16,023 nucleotides of DNA from DASYQV01 sp036005125 (lineage in GTDB: Bacteria; Acidobacteriota; Vicinamibacteria; Vicinamibacterales; UBA2999). Within the stretch, counting starts at the first letter, position 1. Each line of letters begins with the position of its first letter. The position numbers and the translations under genes are program-made. The DNA is taken from NCBI GenBank assembly GCA_036005125.1, contig DASYQV010000113.1, positions 1 through 16,023 on the forward strand, in the 5' to 3' direction. Under the pieces are notes generated by a model that made no database searches, was not told the origin of the DNA, and saw only the letters and a program-made list of their open reading frames with translations. Below, one piece after another: positions 1 to 6,021 of the stretch.

Positions 1-9
1 GGAGCCGCA

Positions 10-1014
10 TCACAGACCCAGCCGCACCGACTCCCCGAAACGAAGCATTCGGAATCGAGATGGCGGGATGTTTCGTGCGCGGCACGCATCCGCGAGCGCG
101 CGGAGCGGGTCGTCGATCCCCTCGGTGGTCAACTGGAACGTGCCGAAATGCATGGCGACGCTCTCGGATGCCTCGAGGTCCAGGTGCGCCTGCACCGCCT
201 CGGCGGGATTCATGTGAACCGTCTGCATGAACCAGCGCGGCTCGTAGGCGCCGATGGGCAGCAGCGCCAGATCGATCGGCCCGAGCCGCTCCCGGACGTC
301 GCGGAAGAAGCGGGCATACCCGGTGTCGCCGGCGAAAAATATGCGCGGCCCTCCCGCCACCAGCATGAACCCTCCCCACAGGGCGCGGTTTCGATCCAGA
401 GGACCCCGCGCGGAGAAGTGCTGAGCCGGTGTCAGCACGATCGAGACGGCCGAGGTCTTCGCTTCCTGCCACCAATCGAGCTCCTCGACCCGGCGGATAC
501 CAGACGAGCGTACAAGCTCCCCGTTCCCCAGAGGCGTGAAAACGATCGGATCGAAGCGCTCCGCGAGCATGCCGAGGGTACGCCGATCGCAGTGATCGTA
601 GTGGTTGTGACTCAACAACACGGTCGAGATCGGCGGCAAGTCGTCGAAGGACACCGCCGGCTGCCGCACGCGCCGCGGTCCGAACACGTTCAGCGGACCG
701 GCACGCTGTGAGTACATCGGGTCGGTCAGGATGTTTCCTGCCGTCGTCTGAATCAGAAACGTCGAGTGACCGATGAACGTGACCGCGGCCGCGGCCCCGT
801 CCAGCGCGGGCGGCCTTCGCGGAGGAGGCTCGTCCACGCGCGCCGGCCACGGTGTCCGGCGCTCCAGCAGCAACCGCGGAATCGCCGAGAACGGCTGTCC
901 CGCCGCGCCGGTGGGATTGACGAATCGCCTTCCATCGAAGTGATCGCTCTTCTCCGGCGTCATCGCGTGGCGCTGGTAATCCGGGCGCTCCGTTCGTTCG
1001 GTGGTTTCGGGCAT
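10..1014 (-). CDS. NAPE-PLD-like metallo-beta-lactamase-fold hydrolase
   Basis: Predicted zinc-dependent hydrolase of 334 residues, close to the N-acyl-phosphatidylethanolamine phospholipase D / UlaG branch of the metallo-beta-lactamase fold. Visible signatures: GHSTFLI (res 82-88), SHNHYDH with H136, H138, D140 and H141, PAQHFSARG with H199, FFAGDTGY with D230, PIGAYEPRWFM (253-263) and the MHFGTF motif with H289. These line up in order with the metal ligands and flanking motifs of mammalian NAPE-PLD. No signal peptide is evident. The first ATG follows the bactofilin stop by 21 bases, which suggests one transcript. A second in-frame ATG lies at 963; neither start has a clear Shine-Dalgarno sequence. 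The family call is firm. The substrate is not: a bacterial phospholipid or another phosphodiester or lactone is possible. Confidence 0.9.
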   Translation of the reverse strand: MPETTERTERPDYQRHAMTPEKSDHFDGRRFVNPTGAAGQPFSAIPRLLLERRTPWPARVDEPPPRRPPALDGAAAAVTFIGHSTFLIQTTAGNILTDPMYSQRAGPLNVFGPRRVRQPAVSFDDLPPISTVLLSHNHYDHCDRRTLGMLAERFDPIVFTPLGNGELVRSSGIRRVEELDWWQEAKTSAVSIVLTPAQHFSARGPLDRNRALWGGFMLVAGGPRIFFAGDTGYARFFRDVRERLGPIDLALLPIGAYEPRWFMQTVHMNPAEAVQAHLDLEASESVAMHFGTFQLTTEGIDDPLRALADACRARNIPPSRFRMLRFGESVRLGL

Positions 1015-1035
1015 CGGCAGGTCGATCCGGGTCGA

Positions 1036-1419
1036 TCACCGCATCTGTCGGCGAGCGTCGCCTGTATCGATCTTTCCCTTGATGACCGCGCCGTCGGCCA
1101 CGACGAGCCGTGGTGAACGGATATCGCCTTCGACCGAGCCCGTCGCCTGCAGGTCGAGCCTGTCGGTGGCCGTGACGTTTCCGACGACGGCGCCGCTGAT
1201 CAGAATCGATTTGGCGACGAGATTCGCTTTGACTGCAGCGTTTGCGCCGAGGATCAGTCCATGGTTGCCGACCTCGATCGTGCCCTCGACCTTGCCGTCG
1301 ATCCTGAGATCCTGGGCGCTCGTGATTCTGCCCTCGACGATCACGCCTTGTCCGATCCATGCGGTGGCGCGCCGTTCTTCGCTGACCGATTCAGGGCGCG
1401 GAATGTCTTGAGCCGGCAT
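1036..1419 (-). CDS. Bactofilin (polymer-forming cytoskeletal protein)
   Basis: Short protein of 127 residues with the bactofilin beta-helix core. The repeated pattern of the family is visible: GQGVIVEGRI, LRIDGKVEGTIEV, GLILGANAAVKANLVAKSILISGAVVGNV, LDLQATGSVEGDI, LVVADGAVIKGKID, each rung about 17-19 residues. The N-terminus (about 20 residues) and the short C-terminus are charged and probably disordered, as usual. Bactofilins assemble without nucleotide into filaments that localise envelope enzymes or chromosome-segregation proteins. An AAGGAG Shine-Dalgarno sequence lies 6 bases before the ATG (1426-1431 on the plus strand). The MBL-fold gene follows 21 bases downstream. A perfect 7-bp palindrome (1443-1458) and the TGATCA array lie just upstream and are likely to hold its control region. 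Confidence 0.9.
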   Translation of the reverse strand: MPAQDIPRPESVSEERRATAWIGQGVIVEGRITSAQDLRIDGKVEGTIEVGNHGLILGANAAVKANLVAKSILISGAVVGNVTATDRLDLQATGSVEGDIRSPRLVVADGAVIKGKIDTGDARRQMR

Positions 1420-1442
1420 TCAATGCTCCTTGATCAATCGTG

Positions 1443-1458
1443 CTCACCTTCAGGTGAG
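1443..1458. promoter_or_regulatory. Palindrome upstream of bactofilin, possible operator
   Basis: CTCACCTTCAGGTGAG is a perfect 7-bp inverted repeat with a 2-base centre, about 24 bases before the bactofilin ATG. Its size and symmetry fit a dimeric repressor or activator site. No cognate regulator is encoded nearby, so the role is inferred from position only. A small hairpin in the 5' leader is the alternative. Confidence 0.35.
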
Positions 1459-1498
1459 AATCCTACTTTCCGGTGCGTTCCTGCCATCCCGTGAGTCT

Positions 1499-1679
1499 AC
1501 ATTTGATCATCGGCTATATCAGAGTTGATCATCGCATTGTTTCATCGCGGCATTTGATCAGCTCGATCTGATCATCTCATTGCTGCATTGCGCATTGGAC
1601 CGATTCATCAATAGATGACCGAATCCGCAAATGATCACATACGATGAGCAAATCTGATATAGCCCCGATGATCAAATGT
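1499..1679. repeat. 181-bp inverted repeat with TGATCA palindrome array
   Basis: Left arm 1499-1537 and right arm 1639-1679 are inverted copies, with about 36 of 39 positions matching and a 2-base insertion in the right arm. The core is ATTTGATCATCGGCTATATC. Within the region TGATCA occurs at 1504, 1526, 1555, 1569, 1632 and 1669, and once more at 1431; GATC alone occurs 9 times in 1432-1694. The interior repeats degenerate forms of ATCATCGCATTG. There is no ORF with protein-like content. It could be an array of operator sites, a MITE-like element with terminal inverted repeats, or a structured RNA following the permease stop codon. Confidence 0.75.
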
Positions 1680-1706
1680 TCCAGCCCGACGATCACATGT
1701 TCCAGC
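1667..1706. repeat. Two tandem 19-bp units, 21-bp period
   Basis: The units at 1667-1685 and 1688-1706 match at 17 of 19 positions (core ATCAAATGTTCCAGC versus ATCACATGTTCCAGC). A 21-bp spacing is two turns of the DNA helix, so a protein bound to both would sit on the same face. The second unit ends two bases before the permease stop codon (1709-1711). They overlap the right arm of the larger inverted repeat and may be part of the same binding array. Confidence 0.7.
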
Positions 1707-1708
1707 TG

Positions 1709-4174
1709 CTACTCACTGCGAAGAGCCTCGGCTGGATCGGTGGTCGATGCCCGGTTCGCAGGCAGCACGCACCCGACGCCGGCCGCCGCAATCGCGATCA
1801 GCGCAGCACCGACCGTGGAGTACGGGTCATCGGGTCGCACGGACACCAGCACACCTCCCACTGCGCGGCCGAACCCGAGCGCGCCAAGGAACCCGAGCGC
1901 GCTTCCACACGCTGCCAGCCGCATTCCTTCGCCCAGGATGTCTCGCCGAAGCCGGCGGGGGCTCGCACCAAGCGCGGACCGGATGCCGAGCTCGCGACGG
2001 CGAAGCGACACCATCAGCGAGAGGGACGCGCCCAGGCCGACCGCCGCGAGGACTGCAGCGAGCCCGCCGAACGCGGCCAATACCCGCATCGCAAAACGCC
2101 ATGGCGCGCCCTCTCTGGACACGACCTCGCGCATTGTCGTCGCGCCGCCCACGTGGACGTTGGCATCCAGCTCCCGAGCCGCCGCGCGTACGGCGGCAGC
2201 CAGTTGCATCGGATCCCCGGTAGTTCGAACGAGGACGTGCTTGACGCGGAGCGTGGACTGCCAGGCAGGCAGATAGACATCAAGCCGCGGATCGGTCAGT
2301 CCTCGATAGCGGATGTCCTCGACGACACCGATCACCGTCTGCCAGCGTGGCTGCTCACGCGTGCCGGGCTCACGTTGCGCTGGCACGACGAGGACCTGGC
2401 CGATCGGATCCTGGCCGGGCCAGTAACGGGCCGCCGCGGATTCGCTCACGATCAACACTTGCGCGGACCGTGACGTATCCGCCGGGTCGAATGAGCGGCC
2501 CCGGAGAAGACGCGTCTTCATCACCCGGAAGTAGTCATCGGTGACGGATTCGAGATTCGCGAGCGGGTTCCGGGCCCACGTCCGTTCGTCGGGCTGCCCG
2601 CGCAGGACGGGACGAACATCGTTGCCGATCGGCCCGCTGAGGGGGCGCAGGTATATCGCGGCCGCCGACACGACCGACGGCAGCGCCTCGATGCGCGCGA
2701 GGAGCGCGCCATAGAACGCGTCCCACCGCTCCTCGCCCGCCGTATCGGGTTCGACATCGATCGCCAGGAGATTCTCGGGATCGAAGCCGAGCGCCGTTCG
2801 ATCGAGCTGCCGCACGCTCCGCACGAACAGCCCCGTTCCGGCGAGGAGCACCACCGCAACAGCAACCTGCGACACGACGAGCATCCGCTGGAGGCGCCGT
2901 TCGCGCCGATTCGCGGCGGCTCGTGCACCGTGCGCCAGTACCGACCCGGCGTCGAGGCGGCCCGCAAACATCGCGGGCCACAGCCCGCTGAGAATCGTGG
3001 CCGCGCCGACGAGGCCCACATTCATTGCGAAGACACCGGGCGCAACCAGCGTGATCGACGAAAGCCGCGGGACGTCGACCGGCGCGGCCAGGATCAAGAC
3101 GTGGCTCGTCAGCCATGCCACCAGTCCCGCGCCGACCGAGCCGGCCACAGCGAGCAGCACGCTCTCGCAGAGTGACTGTTGGACGAGTTGCGCATGCGAC
3201 GCGCCAAGGGCCAGACGCGTCGCGAGCGCGCGATCCTGCCGCGCCGCCCGAAAGACGTGGAGGCCCGCGATGTTCGCGCACGCGATGGCGAGCATCAGCA
3301 CGGCGGCAGCGAGCACTGTCCAGAGCACGGGTCTCGTCGGTCCGAGCAGATACCGGTCGATGGGCAGGACGGTCGCATCCGGTGCCGCTGCCGATGCGCG
3401 CGCGGGCTGGAGTTGATGGATCACGGACGTCAGCTCGTGCTGCGCCGTCATGGCGGACACGCCATCACGCAGACGGCCGAGCGCATAGAAGATCTTGAAG
3501 TTCGCGACCATCTGATCCGGATTGCCGAAGCGCTCGCCGATCTCGCGGAGTCCCGGCGCGGCCGGCAGCCACAGCCCGGCACCGCGGGGAAAGTCGAACC
3601 CGGCGGGCATGACGCCGATGATTTCGAGTGACCGCATCGGTTCGTCGGGCTCCAACTGAACCTCGAGGCGCCGTCCGACGGCTAAGGGGTCGGCCCCATA
3701 CCGGCGCATCCACAGGTCATGGCTCAGCACCACCGTCCGCGCACGCGTTCCGAGCTCGTCGCCGGCTTCGAAGACGCGTCCAAGCAGCGGCGGCGTACCG
3801 GCCACCGAAAAGAACGGCGACGACACCACCGCGTACGGCACGCGCGCTCTCGCGCTGCCGTCTCCAATGGTCAGTTGAAGATTAACGGAGCCGAATACGG
3901 CGAGCGACTCGAACGATTGCGAATGCTGTCGCCAGTCGTCCACTTCACCGAGCGCCACCTCCACGACCGGACTGTCGCGCCCGGAATAGCCTTCCCAGAT
4001 CACGACCAATCGGTCCTGCCTCGCGAGTGCAAACGGCCGGAGCACGATGGCGTCGACCACGGCGTAGATCGCAATTGTCGTTCCGATGGTGAGGGCGAGA
4101 AGTGCGCTCGCCAGCAGCGTGAAGCCTCGATCTCTTGCGAGCCCGCGCGCCGCATCACGAACAGCTGGCAGCAT
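1709..4174 (-). CDS. ADOP-type FtsX/MacB-like permease
   Basis: Integral membrane permease of 821 residues with the duplicated architecture of acidobacterial ADOP proteins. A first TM segment lies at about res 17-40 (FTLLASALLALTIGT), followed by a MacB-type periplasmic domain (about 45-250, with the LLGRVFEAGDE and VVLSHDLW motifs of the family). An FtsX triple-TM block at about 275-400 contains LATRLALGASHAQLVQQ. A second TM follows near 435 (RMLVVSQVAVAVVLLAG), then a second periplasmic domain (LRGRSFDPADTS), and a last FtsX block containing LGIRSALGASPRRL and ending in PAEALRSE. No ABC ATPase is encoded beside it, nor the PadR-type regulator often found with this family. Presumed role: efflux or envelope mechanotransmission with an ATPase encoded elsewhere. 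No clear Shine-Dalgarno sequence precedes the ATG, but the N-terminus is typical. Confidence 0.92.
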   Translation of the reverse strand: MLPAVRDAARGLARDRGFTLLASALLALTIGTTIAIYAVVDAIVLRPFALARQDRLVVIWEGYSGRDSPVVEVALGEVDDWRQHSQSFESLAVFGSVNLQLTIGDGSARARVPYAVVSSPFFSVAGTPPLLGRVFEAGDELGTRARTVVLSHDLWMRRYGADPLAVGRRLEVQLEPDEPMRSLEIIGVMPAGFDFPRGAGLWLPAAPGLREIGERFGNPDQMVANFKIFYALGRLRDGVSAMTAQHELTSVIHQLQPARASAAAPDATVLPIDRYLLGPTRPVLWTVLAAAVLMLAIACANIAGLHVFRAARQDRALATRLALGASHAQLVQQSLCESVLLAVAGSVGAGLVAWLTSHVLILAAPVDVPRLSSITLVAPGVFAMNVGLVGAATILSGLWPAMFAGRLDAGSVLAHGARAAANRRERRLQRMLVVSQVAVAVVLLAGTGLFVRSVRQLDRTALGFDPENLLAIDVEPDTAGEERWDAFYGALLARIEALPSVVSAAAIYLRPLSGPIGNDVRPVLRGQPDERTWARNPLANLESVTDDYFRVMKTRLLRGRSFDPADTSRSAQVLIVSESAAARYWPGQDPIGQVLVVPAQREPGTREQPRWQTVIGVVEDIRYRGLTDPRLDVYLPAWQSTLRVKHVLVRTTGDPMQLAAAVRAAARELDANVHVGGATTMREVVSREGAPWRFAMRVLAAFGGLAAVLAAVGLGASLSLMVSLRRRELGIRSALGASPRRLRRDILGEGMRLAACGSALGFLGALGFGRAVGGVLVSVRPDDPYSTVGAALIAIAAAGVGCVLPANRASTTDPAEALRSE

Positions 4175-4211
4175 GTCCGGTTCGCGAGCTTACCAGATTG
4201 AATCGCGTGCA

Positions 4212-4274
4212 GGCGCGGGTCTTCAGACCGGCGCGCGGCTGAATCCCATGAAATCGCCCGCCGGCGCGGGTCTT
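4212..4274. repeat. Direct repeat with GGTCTTCAGACC palindrome
   Basis: GGCGCGGGTCTT occurs at 4212-4223 and 4263-4274 (51-bp period). The first copy continues into a palindrome, GGTCTTCAGACC (4218-4229). The motif resembles the element at 12111-12162, whose second hairpin carries GGGTCTGAAGACCC. It sits in the divergent space between the permease and the alpha/beta hydrolase, so it also lies among their promoters. Confidence 0.6.
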
Positions 4275-4333
4275 TACATTGCCGTGTAACTGGCGCCACA
4301 CGATTCGTATATCCTTGCGCGCGGTCTGCCGCC

Positions 4334-4340
4334 AAGGAGG
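4334..4340 (+). promoter_or_regulatory. Ribosome binding site fixing the hydrolase start
   Basis: AAGGAGG lies 4 bases before the ATG at 4345. It supports that start over an in-frame upstream codon at 4279, whose 22-residue extension is not hydrolase-like. Confidence 0.75.
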
Positions 4341-4344
4341 TGTC

Positions 4345-5190
4345 ATGAGCACGATCACAACGACGGATGGCACACGGATCAGGACGAGAGACGGCACGCA
4401 GATTTACTACAAGGACTGGGGCAGCGGCCAGCCCGTTGTCTTCAGTCACGGCTGGCCGCTCAGCGCCGACGCGTGGGACGACCAGATGATCTTTCTCGCC
4501 TCGAACGGATACCGCTGTGTCGCGCACGACCGGCGCGGCCACGGCCGATCGAGCCAGCCGTGGAACGGCAACGACATGGACACCTACGCGGACGACCTCG
4601 CCGAGCTCGTTGAGGCGCTCGATCTGCGCGAGGCGATTCATGTGGGACACTCGACTGGAGGCGGCGAGGTCGCGCGCTACATCGGCCGGCATGGCAGCTC
4701 GCGCGTGGCCAAGGCGGTGCTGATCGGTGCGATTACTCCGCTCATGCTGAAGACCGCCGCAAATCCCGGCGGCCTGCCTATGGAGGTCTTCGATGGGATT
4801 CGCGCGGGGGTCAAGGCCGACCGTTCGCAGTTCTTCAAGGACCTGAGCGGTCCGTTCTATGGCGCCAACCGACCGGGCGCGAACGTCTCCCAGGGGCTCC
4901 GCGACACCTTCTGGCTCCAGGGCATGCAGGCTGGGATCCGAGGGGTATACGAATGCATCAAGGTGTTCTCGGAGACAGACCAGACGGAGGACCTCAAGAA
5001 GATCGAGGTGCCGACGCTCGTCATGCACGGCGACGACGATCAGATCGTCCCGATTGCCGACTCGGCGCTGCTCACGGTGAAGCTCGTCAAGAACGCGACG
5101 CTGAAGGTGTACCCGGGCGCGTCGCACGGGCTGACGGCGACCCTCAAGGACCAGATCAACGCCGACCTCCTCGCGTTTTTCCGGTCCTGA
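4345..5190 (+). CDS. Alpha/beta hydrolase, non-heme chloroperoxidase type
   Basis: Cytoplasmic alpha/beta hydrolase of 281 residues. The strand-helix order and motifs match the cofactor-free haloperoxidase/esterase family: YKDWGSGQPVVFSHGWPLSADAW (21-44), HDRRGHGRSS (61-70), the nucleophile elbow GHSTGG with S103, the acid D232 in HGDDDQIVP, and H261 in PGASHGL. The triad spacing and length are normal for the family, and no signal peptide is seen. Members are esterases that can also perhydrolyse small acids in vitro; the natural substrate cannot be read from sequence. It is divergent from the permease and convergent with the cytochrome gene, with a strong hairpin at 5266-5316 between them, so it is probably monocistronic. 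Confidence 0.93.
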   Translation: MSTITTTDGTRIRTRDGTQIYYKDWGSGQPVVFSHGWPLSADAWDDQMIFLASNGYRCVAHDRRGHGRSSQPWNGNDMDTYADDLAELVEALDLREAIHVGHSTGGGEVARYIGRHGSSRVAKAVLIGAITPLMLKTAANPGGLPMEVFDGIRAGVKADRSQFFKDLSGPFYGANRPGANVSQGLRDTFWLQGMQAGIRGVYECIKVFSETDQTEDLKKIEVPTLVMHGDDDQIVPIADSALLTVKLVKNATLKVYPGASHGLTATLKDQINADLLAFFRS

Positions 5191-5265
5191 CAGCTCTCGT
5201 AGCGACCGACGCGGCATGCGGCCCGTGCCGCGTCACTCGCGCCTCACGCCCCCGCCTCGAACGCA

Positions 5266-5316
5266 AACCAGTCAAGGGCTCTGCCCTTGATATCCCGGCA
5301 GAGCCCTCGCCTGGTT
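5266..5316. terminator. Strong hairpin between convergent genes, repeat family member
   Basis: AGGGCTCTGCC (5275-5285) pairs perfectly with GGCAGAGCCCT (5297-5307) across an 11-base loop. The stem is extended by AACCAG (5266-5271) and CTGGTT (5311-5316) after 3-base interruptions. It lies between the stops at 5190 and 5334, so it could end transcription from both sides. There is no U-run, so classical intrinsic termination is uncertain. Related sequences at 8986-9016 and 9082-9116 show that it is also a dispersed repeat. Confidence 0.6.
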
Positions 5317-5333
5317 AGTCGACGAGCGCGAGC

Positions 5334-5918
5334 CTACTGTGGCCAGGCGGCGGCCGGGTCGAAATTGATCATCGATTGTGATGTCGCCTGTGGAAGCACC
5401 GGGCGGAGGTACGGGCGTCCGGCGCTCTTGTGGCACGCGTAGCAGCTCTCGAGCATCGTCTTGTAGGCGGCAGCGAACTGCACGCTGTCTTTGTTCTCAA
5501 TTGCCGTCTTGACGGCGGCCAGGCTGCTGGTGTCGATGCCGTCGAAGATGCCCTGCAGGTCGACGTCCTTTCCGTCCGGTCCACGCGTGGTCGGCGATTT
5601 CTGGATCAGCCACCGGATATGATTGCGCGACTCGTTGAAGAAGTACTGTGCCAGCGGCCAGTTCCTCTTTCGGGCCGCGAACCACAGATTCATCCAGTGG
5701 AACTGCACGTCCATCATGATGTGCGAGTTCGACGGCACCAGCGTCTTCAGGCGAGCGACTTCCTCCGGCAGGGTCTGCAGCGTCGGCAGCGGCGGACTCT
5801 TCTGCTGCGCCGCCACCGTTGTGATGCACTCGCGCTGCCAGCCACGATCGATACCGACGCCGAGCACAATGCCGCATGCGATAAAGAAACCACTCCGGAT
5901 CCAGGTCCTCTTCGTCAT
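5334..5918 (-). CDS. Exported cytochrome c'-like monohaem protein
   Basis: Protein of 194 residues with an N-terminal hydrophobic segment (res 9-23) acting as signal peptide or anchor. A helical region follows (MMDVQFHWMNLWFAARKRNW, 68-87, then LAQYFFNESRNHIRWLI), with a single C-terminal haem site CYACH (C159, C162, H163). A C-terminal CxxCH after a long helical stretch is the layout of four-helix cytochrome c'/c-556-type proteins. The ATG at 5918 is preferred: AGGTG precedes it and the signal sequence starts there, whereas an in-frame upstream extension is arginine-rich and not protein-like. It is divergent from the quinoprotein gene with 103 bases between starts, so co-regulation is plausible and it may accept electrons from that dehydrogenase (inferred from position). 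Confidence 0.85.
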   Translation of the reverse strand: MTKRTWIRSGFFIACGIVLGVGIDRGWQRECITTVAAQQKSPPLPTLQTLPEEVARLKTLVPSNSHIMMDVQFHWMNLWFAARKRNWPLAQYFFNESRNHIRWLIQKSPTTRGPDGKDVDLQGIFDGIDTSSLAAVKTAIENKDSVQFAAAYKTMLESCYACHKSAGRPYLRPVLPQATSQSMINFDPAAAWPQ

Positions 5919-6021
5919 ATCACACCTGATAGTTATGTAGGGCCGAGATACTATAACGGACTGAACACGATCGGGGAGCCGACACCCGCGGCCGTGCCGA
6001 ACACTGGAAAGGGAGAACAGG
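5919..6021. promoter_or_regulatory. Divergent promoter region, cytochrome / quinoprotein
   Basis: These 103 bases separate two divergent start codons and are AT-richer than the surroundings near 5930-5960. ACTATAAC at 5950-5957 offers TATAAC on the plus strand and TATAGT on the minus strand as possible -10 boxes. No convincing -35 box was found. The assignment is positional. Confidence 0.35.

Noticed and set aside
1499..1679. FNR/CRP-type box
   Set aside because: No copy fits TTGAT-N4-ATCAA or the CRP consensus; the repeated core is the bare TGATCA palindrome.
1432..1694. Replication origin suggested by dense GATC sites
   Set aside because: No DnaA-box cluster, AT-rich unwinding region or origin-type neighbour genes were seen.
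4000..5217. Minus-strand frame of about 405 codons covering the alpha/beta hydrolase
   Set aside because: It overlaps the hydrolase antisense and then runs into the permease start; its composition is not protein-like.
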